Source: Verrucomicrobiota bacterium
Lineage (GTDB): Bacteria; Verrucomicrobiota; Verrucomicrobiia; Limisphaerales; JACRJZ01
Reading direction: 5' to 3'
DNA: 64,000 bases
Assembly: GCA_016219875.1 (NCBI GenBank)
Contig: JACRJZ010000054.1
Location: 1 to 64,000, forward strand
In this document: in pieces, positions 12,485-19,731 of the stretch
How positions within the stretch are numbered: position 1 is the first letter of the stretch
Layout: every line of letters starts with the position of its first letter
Program-made: the position numbers and the translations under genes
The notes under the pieces: model-generated
Told to the model about the DNA's origin: nothing
What the model saw: the letters and a program-made list of their open reading frames with translations, nothing else
Database searches by the model: none

Positions 12485-12640
12485 CCCTCACCCCGGCCCT
12501 CTCCCATCCGATGGGAGAGGGAGGACCAAGTCACGCATTGTGACGAGACAGGCGTTTTGACGAAGCAGGCGTTTGTCCAAGACCACCGCGTGCCGCGAGT
12601 TCACTCTCCCGTCGGACGGGAGAGGGTCAGGGTGAGAGTT
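12485..12640. repeat. Inverted repeat, family E
   Basis: CCCTCACCCCGGCCCTCTCC with a GGATGGGAGAGGG-type partner at the left end is mirrored by CGGACGGGAGAGGGTCAGGG at the right end, with about 70 nt of unrelated sequence between. No gene is seen between 12454 and 12741. Confidence 0.7.
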
Positions 12641-12741
12641 GGAGAGGCTTGTTGAAACCCGCCTTTGACAGTCTCCGCCGGGCACGGCAATGTCTGGCGC
12701 ATGAAACGCCAGCAAAACTGTTCCGGTGTGGCCGCCTGCGG

Positions 12742-13953
12742 ATGAACTCGTTTTCAACAACGAAGGTCGTCCTCCGATGCCGGCCGTGGGTGGTGCGTGC
12801 GCTGGGGACAGCGTTCGCCGGCGCGGTTCTCTTCCCGATGCTGGCGCTCGGCCAAGCGGCGAACGCCAAGAACCCTCACGGGTTCAGCTTCATTCACGAC
12901 GAACTCGACGATGGCCCGGTTTCGGTCCGCGTCTTCAAAGTCGCACGTTCGTCGCCGGATTGGGATTTGGTGACGACCCTCGGCGGTGGCGCCACGTTCG
13001 GCATGTCCGTGGTTTCGGAGCAGGTCCGGGCCATGCCCGCGGAGTGGGGCCATCCGGTCGCCGCCATCAATGGCGATTTCTACGACATGTCGCGGGATTA
13101 TCCGGGCGACCCCGAGGGGCTGACCATCTCGCGCGGTGAATTGTGGAGCGGCCCTTGCGCCACGCGCGCCTGCTTCTACCTGGACGCGCAAGGGAATCCG
13201 CATCGCACGAACATTGTGTCGCGGTTCAAAGTCACCTGGCCCAATGGCGCGACCACGTCGTTCGGCCTGAACGAGTATCGCGCGTCCGACGAGGCCGTGC
13301 TCTACACCACGGTGGTGGGCCATTCCACGCGCACCTACGGCGGGCGGGAGTTCATCCTCGAACGCCAGACCAACAGCCCGTGGCTCCCGCTGCAGGTGGG
13401 AAAGACCTATTCGGCGCGGGTGCGGGCGGTCCGCGAAGGCGGGAACAGCCCGTTGACCCGCGACACGTTGGTGCTCTCGCTCGGTTCGCGGCTGGCGACC
13501 GCGTTGCCCACTCTGCCGGTCGGCGCCACGATCCAGGTGTCCACCGCCACGCTGCCGGACATTACGGGCGCGACGGTGGCCATTGGGGGCGGGCCTTCGC
13601 TGGTCAGCGGCGGCAAGGCCAAAGTGGCGGGCTTCCTCGACATGCGCCATCCGCGCTCGGCCGTCGGCTGGAGCAAGGACCATCTTTTCCTCGTCCAAGT
13701 GGACGGGCGGCAACGGCACTCCGTCGGCATGACCTACTCCGAACTGGCCCATTACATGATCAAGAAGCTGGGCTGCCAGGAAGCGTTGAACCTGGACGGG
13801 GGCGGCTCCGCCACCATTTGGGTTTACGGCCAGGTGGTGAACAATCCCTCGCAAGGCCGCCAGCGTCCTTCCGCCAACGCGCTCGTGGTGGTGCTCAAGA
13901 AAAAACCGGGCAGCCCGCCGCAAACCGCCGGCAACGCCGGAGGCTCAAAATGA
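12742..13953 (+). CDS. Secreted phosphodiester glycosidase (NAGPA/DUF2233 family)
   Basis: 403 aa from ATG 12742, chosen because it gives an export signal (arginines, then ALGTAFAGAVLFPMLALGQA). The C-terminal half carries the family hallmarks: AINGDFYD, VAIGGGPSLVSGGK, the DMRHPRSAVGWSKD stretch, LFLVQVDGRQ, and the conserved EALNLDGGGSATIW motif. Members cleave N-acetylglucosamine phosphodiesters or related exopolysaccharide linkages outside the cytoplasm. The gene appears monocistronic; it is bounded by a family E repeat upstream and a family B mobile element downstream. The precise substrate cannot be read from the sequence. Confidence 0.9.
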   Translation: MNSFSTTKVVLRCRPWVVRALGTAFAGAVLFPMLALGQAANAKNPHGFSFIHDELDDGPVSVRVFKVARSSPDWDLVTTLGGGATFGMSVVSEQVRAMPAEWGHPVAAINGDFYDMSRDYPGDPEGLTISRGELWSGPCATRACFYLDAQGNPHRTNIVSRFKVTWPNGATTSFGLNEYRASDEAVLYTTVVGHSTRTYGGREFILERQTNSPWLPLQVGKTYSARVRAVREGGNSPLTRDTLVLSLGSRLATALPTLPVGATIQVSTATLPDITGATVAIGGGPSLVSGGKAKVAGFLDMRHPRSAVGWSKDHLFLVQVDGRQRHSVGMTYSELAHYMIKKLGCQEALNLDGGGSATIWVYGQVVNNPSQGRQRPSANALVVVLKKKPGSPPQTAGNAGGSK

Positions 13954-14043
13954 GGAAGAAGGCCAAGCCCTGCGGGCCGGTGTTTGTTCAGCGGGAGGGT
14001 GGGGGAGAATTGAGAATTGGAAATTGGAAAACGCAAATTTCAA

Positions 14044-15909
14044 ATGGCCGGAGGCGTGCGAGGCAGGACGTGGATTGAGCAAGGCTGCATCAAGCTCGGT
14101 TTGGGAGTACTCGTAGCGCAGACTTTCCAGTCTGCCGTAGCGCCGGTTTTCCAACCGGCGAGCGCTGGAAGAGGCCAGCCGGCTGGATATTTCACGGCCT
14201 TGCCGACTGCAAGTCGGCGATACGGCAGGTTGAGAACCTGCGCTACCCGGTGTGCCGGGCGAGAGCTTGATGCAGCCTTGTGGATTGAGGCCGGCGGGCC
14301 ATCGGCAGTACTTAATTTTCAATTCCTCGCGGGCCGCGCCAAACCCAGACGCTGGCTTTGCTTCCTCCTGTTGGCCAGCCAGGCGCTCGCGACGGTCGAT
14401 GAAGGTCGCAATGCTCCCGCTCCCGCCAGCAGCTTCTTCACCAGCCCCGCGGTCCATCCCATCGCCATCGAAATCCCGCGCCGCGGCGTGACGGCGCTCC
14501 GGCGCGAGCCGCGCAAGTACGTTCCGGCCAGCGTGCGCGTCGGGGGCGCTCGCTACGACAATGTCGCCGTCCATCTCAAAGGGGCGACCGGCAGCTTCCG
14601 CGGCATCGACGACAAGCCGTCGCTCACGCTGGACTTCGGACGGTTTGCTCCCGGCCAGTCCCTGCATGGCCTGAGCAAGATTCACCTGAACAACTCGGTC
14701 GAAGATCGGAGCTTCCTCAACGAGAGGATTGGCACCGAGCTTTTCCTCGCCGCCGGCGTGCCCGCGCCGCAGGCGACGTGGGCGATGGTCGAGCTGAATG
14801 GACGCCGCCTTGGCCTCTATGTGCTCAAGGAAGGATTCACCGCGGAGTTCCTCTCGGGGCATTTCACCAGCGGCACCGGCAATCTCTACGAGGGCAGCGG
14901 TGCTGACGTGACCGATTCGTTGCCGCGTGACTCCGGACCCGGCCCCAACGACGGCGCGGACTTGAAGCGTCTGGCCAGCGCGGTCACTGAGCCGGACTTG
15001 GCGAAACGTTGGGCGCGGCTTCAGGAGGCGCTCGACCTGGATCGCTTCGTCTCGTTCATGGCCGCGGAAGTCATGATCTGCCACCGCGACGGCTACTGTC
15101 TCGCGCGAAACAACTACCGGATTTACCACGACCCCGCGAGTGACCGCCTGGTGTTCCTGCCGCACGGCATGGACCAGTTGTTTGGCCGGGCCGACACGCC
15201 CATCGAGCCGCACACGGCCGGGCTGGTCGCCACGGCGCTGCTGGAAACCGAGCCGGGCCGCCAGCGCTATCGCGAGCGTCTCCAGTTTCTGCACACGAAC
15301 GTGTTCAACGTTGCGGACCTGACCGCGAAGATGGACCGGTGGGCCGCGCAGATTCAGCCCGTGCTCAACCGAAGCGAAGCGCGCGTTTTCCGGCGCGAAG
15401 TGAGCGGACTGAAGGAACGGATCGCGAATCGCCATCGCCATCTCGCCCAGCAACTAGCCGCCCCGGAGCCGAAGCCGCTCCGATTCGACGGCGGCGTGGC
15501 GACCCTGACGAACTGGTTCGCGGTCGATGAGCCGGCTGGCGGCAAATTGGAACGCGCCGCGGCCCCCGACGGCACGCCGTCTCTCGCCATCCGGGCCGGG
15601 CCGTCCACGACCGCGTCCTGGCGCAGCGTCGTGCGGCTAGCGCCGGGCCGCTACCGTTTCGAGGCGCGAGTGCGGACGGCGGATGTCAAGCCCCTGGCTT
15701 TCGGCAAGAACCGCGGCGCGGGAGTGCGCGTCAGCGGAACGCCGCCGCCACGCCCGTACGATCTGGTGGGCGACCGCGACTGGACAGACCTGGAGTTTGA
15801 GTTTGAAGTCGCGAGCGAGAAAGACGTGGAAGTGATCGCCGAACTGCGCGCCGCCAAAGGCCAAGCCTGGTTCCGCCTTGATGCGTTGCGGTTGGTGCAA
15901 CTCAAGTGA
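14044..15909 (+). CDS. CotH-kinase-like secreted protein with C-terminal carbohydrate-binding-like domain
   Basis: The CotH core runs from about 14440 (VHPIAIEIPRRGV) through the KGATGSFRGIDDKPSLTLDF and ERIGTELFLAAGVPAP segments to the kinase-like motif VFLPHGMDQLF, followed by a beta-rich C-terminal domain. The 5' end is disturbed: the only in-frame ATG (14044) lies upstream of a 201-bp family B element (14080-14280) that is read through in frame; a TTG at 14278 is the alternative start. A signal-peptide-like segment (RRWLCFLLLASQALA) lies after the element. Removing the element plus one copy of its 9-bp duplication keeps the frame, so ATG 14044 is probably the original start. CotH relatives phosphorylate proteins; the target here is unknown. 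Confidence 0.82.
   Translation: MAGGVRGRTWIEQGCIKLGLGVLVAQTFQSAVAPVFQPASAGRGQPAGYFTALPTASRRYGRLRTCATRCAGRELDAALWIEAGGPSAVLNFQFLAGRAKPRRWLCFLLLASQALATVDEGRNAPAPASSFFTSPAVHPIAIEIPRRGVTALRREPRKYVPASVRVGGARYDNVAVHLKGATGSFRGIDDKPSLTLDFGRFAPGQSLHGLSKIHLNNSVEDRSFLNERIGTELFLAAGVPAPQATWAMVELNGRRLGLYVLKEGFTAEFLSGHFTSGTGNLYEGSGADVTDSLPRDSGPGPNDGADLKRLASAVTEPDLAKRWARLQEALDLDRFVSFMAAEVMICHRDGYCLARNNYRIYHDPASDRLVFLPHGMDQLFGRADTPIEPHTAGLVATALLETEPGRQRYRERLQFLHTNVFNVADLTAKMDRWAAQIQPVLNRSEARVFRREVSGLKERIANRHRHLAQQLAAPEPKPLRFDGGVATLTNWFAVDEPAGGKLERAAAPDGTPSLAIRAGPSTTASWRSVVRLAPGRYRFEARVRTADVKPLAFGKNRGAGVRVSGTPPPRPYDLVGDRDWTDLEFEFEVASEKDVEVIAELRAAKGQAWFRLDALRLVQLK
14080..14280. mobile_element. Family B MITE-like element, 201 bp, with 9-bp target duplication
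   Basis: Perfect 18-bp terminal inverted repeats CAAGGCTGCATCAAGCTC (14080-14097 and, inverted, 14263-14280). It is flanked by the direct duplication TGGATTGAG at 14071-14079 and 14281-14289. Inside lie four small hairpins: CAGACTTTCCAGTCTG, CCGGTTTTCCAACCGG, CCGACTGCAAGTCGG and CAGGTTGAGAACCTG. There is no transposase gene, so it is non-autonomous. Confidence 0.9.
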
Positions 15910-15926
15910 CCGCCACACCGGGGGAC

Positions 15927-16046
15927 CAGGGCTGATTCAAGAAACATGCGGAGAGGAGCGCGGGCAGCCTGCCCGCGCGTTCCTTCGAAAATGGGAGCGA
16001 AAAACGCGCGGGCAGGCTGCCCGCGCTCCTTCTTGAATCAGCCTTG
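15927..16046. mobile_element. Family C palindromic element, 120 bp
   Basis: Termini CAGGGCTGATTCAAGAA and TTCTTGAATCAGCCTTG bracket two copies of a GCGGGCAGCCTGCCCGC-type palindrome in inverted order. It lies 17 nt after the CotH stop codon. No clear target duplication is visible at this copy. Confidence 0.8.
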
Positions 16047-16143
16047 GAGGGACACCCCGATGATTCTGAGAAGTGGGAGGTTGTTCGCCCCGAAGACTCC
16101 CGCGTGCTGACAGCGCCCGCCTTGGGCGCAGGAAGGATTACTG

Positions 16144-16851
16144 TCAGGTGCCGTACACCGGCTTGAGCACGCAGTTGTCGAGGGTGCTGTCGCCGGTTTG
16201 GGCCAGGTGTGCCCGCAGTCCGCTCTGGCCGAGTTGCTGTGCGCTGCCGTCCACCAGGGCGAGGTTCCCCGCCAAGATATGCACGCCGGTGTCCCAGCGA
16301 GGACTGTCGCGCTGCGGATTCAGGAAGGTGACGTTGCAGGACACTTTGGAGTTGGTGCAGGCCTGTTTGTCCAGACCCGTGATGTTTTCGTCTCCGGCGA
16401 TGTGCATCATGGGCCGGCTCTCATACGCCTCCAGCCCCACGAAGTAGCTCACGGCGTTGTTGCGGAGGTTGCCGAAGCCTGTGCTGTTGGTTGAGTAATC
16501 CGAGGCGGAGGTCTTGTCGTTGCTGGGACAGCGGAGGAGCTTCAGCGTGACCAGATCGTTGGACATGGGCAGAAAATGCACCCAGGTGGCGACCTGACCG
16601 CGCGAGCCGCCGTCGCCCACCGGGACTTGCCACGGGTATCGGCTCTCGTTGTCATCTCCCCACATCCGAAAACTCAGGCCGATCTGCTTGAGGTGGCTGA
16701 GGCACTGGATGCGGCGGGCCTTGGCTTTGGCCCGTGACAGCGTGGGCAAGAGCAAGGAGGCCAGGATCGAAATGATGGCGATGACCACCAGCAGTTCGAT
16801 GAGGGTAAAGGCGGGGGCGCGAGGTCCAGCTTTCCTTGAGAGCGTTTTCAT
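16144..16851 (-). CDS. Prepilin-type N-terminal cleavage/methylation domain protein (type II secretion pseudopilin-like)
   Basis: 235 aa. The N-terminus has a basic leader, then the [20 protein letters not shown] class III signal, with cleavage expected just before Phe and Glu at +5. This is followed by [20 protein letters not shown] and [12 protein letters not shown], a form typical of the many pseudopilin-like proteins in planctomycetes and verrucomicrobia. The C-terminal domain contains [16 protein letters not shown], as in DUF1559-like relatives. No secretion-apparatus gene is adjacent, so its partner system must be elsewhere. The role is probably cell-surface or secretion-related but unproven. 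Confidence 0.88.
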   Translation of the reverse strand: MKTLSRKAGPRAPAFTLIELLVVIAIISILASLLLPTLSRAKAKARRIQCLSHLKQIGLSFRMWGDDNESRYPWQVPVGDGGSRGQVATWVHFLPMSNDLVTLKLLRCPSNDKTSASDYSTNSTGFGNLRNNAVSYFVGLEAYESRPMMHIAGDENITGLDKQACTNSKVSCNVTFLNPQRDSPRWDTGVHILAGNLALVDGSAQQLGQSGLRAHLAQTGDSTLDNCVLKPVYGT

Positions 16852-16964
16852 AACCGGGTTCTTTCAGCGTTGTTGGGCGGAACATCTCCCCGGCGATGCT
16901 CCCGCGCAAGGAGATTCTCGGCCGACGCCGGCAAGATGCACGGTGGATTCGAGAATTCTTGGAT

Positions 16965-17039
16965 CGTAGCAGCCGATGTGAGGAGGCTCTGTTTTCAAAT
17001 CCGAAATCAAAACAGAGCCTCCTCACATCGGCTGCTACG
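16965..17039. repeat. Palindromic element, family A (variant stem)
   Basis: Same core as at 170-244, but the stem carries GATGTG paired with CACATC instead of GACGTG with CACGTC, so both arms changed together. The left flank (CACGGTGGATTCGAGAAT, from 16939) is shared with the copy at 144. Confidence 0.85.
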
Positions 17040-17060
17040 ACCCTGGAGCAAGCTGCGTCT

Positions 17061-17084
17061 GCGCACACTTCGCAAAGTGTGCGC
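17061..17084. terminator. GC-rich hairpin, possible terminator
   Basis: GCGCACACTT and AAGTGTGCGC with a four-base loop, 46 nt past the stop of the minus-strand hypothetical gene. There is no U-tract, so assignment as a terminator is weak. Confidence 0.35.
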
Positions 17085-17129
17085 TAGGTCAGCCGCGACA
17101 CCACCGCCCGCGTTCGGTCCAGTGATTTT

Positions 17130-17639
17130 GTTAGGCATCATAGTGTTTGTGTCTCGCTTCCCGAACCGTCTCCAAAAGCGCGTCCTCGAAGCCCTTGCGC
17201 TGCTCTGCAATGTGCTCGTAGTGCGGAATTACTGCTATCTCCTCGCCCCACTCGCTCACTATCTTGGTCTTCTCTGGAGGGTAAACGCCACGAAAGTTCC
17301 AATACATGCTGTAGGCCGCGCACAGCAAGAGGGCCGGGGCAAGGAGTGGGACATGCGTGCGAATGTCAGAAAAATAGACGACGATGCTCGCCAGAAAAGT
17401 GTATCGCGCAACTTGCCCGTATCGCCTGGAAAAGTCTGGCACTGACCGGTCAATGATTAAATCGGGCATAATCCGCCACAGCGGAGTCTTGGTGATGTGC
17501 ACCGCCGGCCAATCGTGAAACGAGCAGGTCAGATACTCGCTGTCGAACTCCAAGATGCAACGCTTCCCGTTTCTCTTGAACGTCAGGCTGCGTGCATTGA
17601 GTGGGACGGTTTCGCTCATGGCACTCGACGATGCCTAAC
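17130..17639 (-). mobile_element. Integron gene-cassette-like unit
   Basis: Read on the minus strand, the gene at 17131-17619 is preceded by GTTAGGC (complement of 17633-17639), 13 nt before the ATG, and ends in GCCTAAC (complement of 17130-17136), which includes its stop codon. These fit the GTTRRRY and RYYYAAC boxes that bound integron cassettes; the match extends to 10 bp (GTTAGGCATC). The left half of an attC-like site (CCTAACAAAATCACTGGACC) follows, but no matching right half is seen before the family A repeat, so the site appears truncated. No integrase gene is present. Confidence 0.45.
17131..17619 (-). CDS. Hypothetical membrane protein, possible cassette gene
   Basis: 162 aa, not recognised. 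The N-terminal third looks like a small beta-rich domain (NGKRCILEFDSEYLTCSF). Two hydrophobic segments follow (YTFLASIVVYF and LLAPALLLCAAYSMYW) with a short RTHVP loop. The C-terminus is charged and helical (AEQRKGFEDALLETVREARH). Base composition looks less GC-rich than its neighbours, and it is bounded by cassette-like boxes, both of which suggest acquisition. The start is the only ATG that places the GTTAGGC box 13 nt upstream. No function can be assigned. Confidence 0.7.
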   Translation of the reverse strand: MSETVPLNARSLTFKRNGKRCILEFDSEYLTCSFHDWPAVHITKTPLWRIMPDLIIDRSVPDFSRRYGQVARYTFLASIVVYFSDIRTHVPLLAPALLLCAAYSMYWNFRGVYPPEKTKIVSEWGEEIAVIPHYEHIAEQRKGFEDALLETVREARHKHYDA

Positions 17640-17647
17640 CGCTCGGC

Positions 17648-19360
17648 TTACTCGCTCGTCACGGCGATTTCCGCCCAATAGGCCGCTTCGCAAAGCCAGG
17701 CGCTGGGTTGGTTGACGAGTTCCACCTTCACGCTCTTGCCGGCGAACTTGGAGAGATCGATCTCCTGCGCGAGCCAGTGGCCGGTCGTGCAGGTGTCCTT
17801 GTTGACCGCCTTGCGCAAGAGCTGCTGGCCGTCGGCCCGGACGATCAGGTCAAAGTCGCCTTGCGGATCATGGCCAACAACGAGCCGCAGCGTGGTCTTC
17901 TTGCCGGACGGCACAGCCACGGTCTTGCTCAGGACGCAGCCCGTGTTCCGGTCCAGCGGGTGCGTGCAAAGAACGTTCTTCCGGCCTTCCCATTCGGTTC
18001 GCAGTCCGGGATCCATGTCCGGGCCACATTGAGCGACCTTCCAACCGGGCAGGACTTTTTCGACGGCCTTGGCCAAGTCCTTTCCGTCCACGGCGGTGAT
18101 CTTCGCCTTCTCCGCAGCGGTGAAAAGGCTGTTGGCAATCGGCCCCGGCGCCCAGCTCAGTTCGAGCGCGCTCGGCTTGGGCTGCTTCACGGGGATGACG
18201 AAAGTTTCTTCGCCGTTCGCGTCGCGCTCGACCTTGCCACCGTAGCGGACGAGGAATTGCCGGGCCAGTTTCTCGCACGCGTCCAGCAGGAGCGGGAAGT
18301 TGTAGGCGGTGTGGCTGAAGATGCGTTTCTCATCCAGGCCCGTGTTGAACCGCGCCGGCAGCTTCGAGAAGCCGAGCGTGGTGAACAGCACGCCCGCCGA
18401 ACTGGACGGGTTGCAGTCCGAATCCATGCCGCTGCGGCAGGAAATCAGGATCGTGTTGTCGAGATCGCGCCGGCCGTAGAGCAAGCCCATGAGCACGTAG
18501 GCGCCGTTGATCTTGCAGTCGATGCCGCCGTTGCTGGCTTTCTGGTATTCCTTGTTCAGACGGTATTTCGCCTGGCACTTCTGCCAGGTGGCCTGCCAGT
18601 CGTTCGGGTCGGCGCGGAACCAAGCGATCATGTCACGGACCATCTCGGCGTATTGGCTTTGCGCGGGGATGGCCTGAAGCGCGGTCTCGGCGATCTTCAC
18701 CGGGTCGCTCTCGAAAAACGCGGCGGCATACATCGCGCCGACGTACTGGCCCGCATACATGCCGTCGCCGTAATTCATCAGGCGGCCAAACTTCTCGCCC
18801 AGGTCAATCGCTGCCTGGGGCAGGCCGGGCGCGATGAGGCCGGAGAAGTCGGCTTCGATCTGGTAGTCGATGTCGTTGGGGCATTTGTTGAACTTCGGAT
18901 GGCTGGAATCGGGCGGGGCGATCCCGTGGCGGAGATTTTTTCGCCCGGCGTCATTGGCGCACCAGAGCGGGTAGCCGCTGTTGGCGAAGTCGATGCCCGC
19001 TTGGCGGATCGAGACGTCGATGCCGTATTCCTCCAGCGAGCGCAAGAACGTCATCTCCACGTAGAGGTCGTCCTGGCCGAAGGCGTCGTTGATCATGCTG
19101 GGCTTCCACTGGGGCATCTTGTCCTCGGGGATGATCTGATCGCGCCACTTGAATTCCGTGGGCGCGCCCCAGGAGACGCCGGCGATCTGGCCGATCCAGC
19201 CGCCTTTCATCTTGTCGCGGTATTCCTCGACGGGCAGGCGGAGGAACTGGTCCGCGGCGCGGCTGGCGGACGCGAACGCGACGAGAGCGGCCAGGGACGC
19301 AGGCAAAACGCGGAAGGAGGCAGCGGACCATGCGGGACGGCGATGGGCTTTGGTTTTCAT
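17648..19360 (-). CDS. Exported ADP-ribosylglycohydrolase-family protein
   Basis: 570 aa from ATG 19360 (MKTKAHRRPAW), which gives an export signal ending ASRAADQF; an in-frame ATG at 19420 is less likely. The catalytic domain has the family layout: DKMKGGWIGQIAGVSWGAPT near the start, FGQDDLYVEMTFL supplying metal-binding aspartates, the AGQYVGAMYAAAFF helix, and the late GMDSDCNPSSSAGV motif equivalent to the GxDxD metal site. The C-terminal ~150 residues form a separate beta-rich domain (KKTTLRLVVGHDPQGDFDLI) resembling a carbohydrate-binding fold. Such exported members in this phylum probably act on extracellular glycosides or ADP-ribosyl groups; substrate unproven. Confidence 0.88.
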   Translation of the reverse strand: MKTKAHRRPAWSAASFRVLPASLAALVAFASASRAADQFLRLPVEEYRDKMKGGWIGQIAGVSWGAPTEFKWRDQIIPEDKMPQWKPSMINDAFGQDDLYVEMTFLRSLEEYGIDVSIRQAGIDFANSGYPLWCANDAGRKNLRHGIAPPDSSHPKFNKCPNDIDYQIEADFSGLIAPGLPQAAIDLGEKFGRLMNYGDGMYAGQYVGAMYAAAFFESDPVKIAETALQAIPAQSQYAEMVRDMIAWFRADPNDWQATWQKCQAKYRLNKEYQKASNGGIDCKINGAYVLMGLLYGRRDLDNTILISCRSGMDSDCNPSSSAGVLFTTLGFSKLPARFNTGLDEKRIFSHTAYNFPLLLDACEKLARQFLVRYGGKVERDANGEETFVIPVKQPKPSALELSWAPGPIANSLFTAAEKAKITAVDGKDLAKAVEKVLPGWKVAQCGPDMDPGLRTEWEGRKNVLCTHPLDRNTGCVLSKTVAVPSGKKTTLRLVVGHDPQGDFDLIVRADGQQLLRKAVNKDTCTTGHWLAQEIDLSKFAGKSVKVELVNQPSAWLCEAAYWAEIAVTSE

Positions 19361-19731
19361 GGCGCAGAGAGTTCGCAAACCGGCCCCGATTGTAAACAAG
19401 AAAGCTTGCCGAGCCGGCAAGTTGGCAGGGCTGATTCAAGAAACATGCGAAGAGGAGCGCGGGCAGCCTGCCCGCGCGTTCCGTCGAAAATGGGAGCGAA
19501 AAACACGCGGGCAGGCTGCCCGCGCTCCTTCTTGGATCAGCCCTGGGCAAGTTGGCGGCACGGGACCAGGCTTCAAGCCACGGCATTCTTATCAGGCTCA
19601 CAAGCACTCTTTATCACTCCTGAGAATGGCCCGCCTCCCGCTCTTGGGACGGCCTGACAAAAGCAGACCGACTGGCGGGCCGTCCCTGTGGATGCGGGCG
19701 GCGGCAACTCGGCAGCGTGTTTGTGACGGAA
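19361..19731. other. Gene-free stretch between divergent genes
   Basis: Besides the family C element at 19426-19545, I see no gene or clear promoter motif here. Confidence 0.5.
19426..19545. mobile_element. Family C element, 120 bp, with 10-bp target duplication
   Basis: Termini CAGGGCTGATTCAAGAA and TTCTTGGATCAGCCCTG, flanked by the direct repeat GGCAAGTTGG at 19416-19425 and 19546-19555. Internal palindromes are as in the copy at 15927. It lies 66 nt upstream of the ADP-ribosylglycohydrolase start codon. Confidence 0.9.

Noticed and set aside
15917..16056. Target duplication at the family C copy after the CotH gene
   Set aside because: The flanking 10-mers (ACCGGGGGAC and GAGGGACACC) share only a GGGAC string, which is not convincing.
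17708..19657. Long plus-strand open frame across the ADP-ribosylglycohydrolase gene
   Set aside because: Opposite a gene with clear family motifs; the frame runs into a family C repeat and shows no domain.
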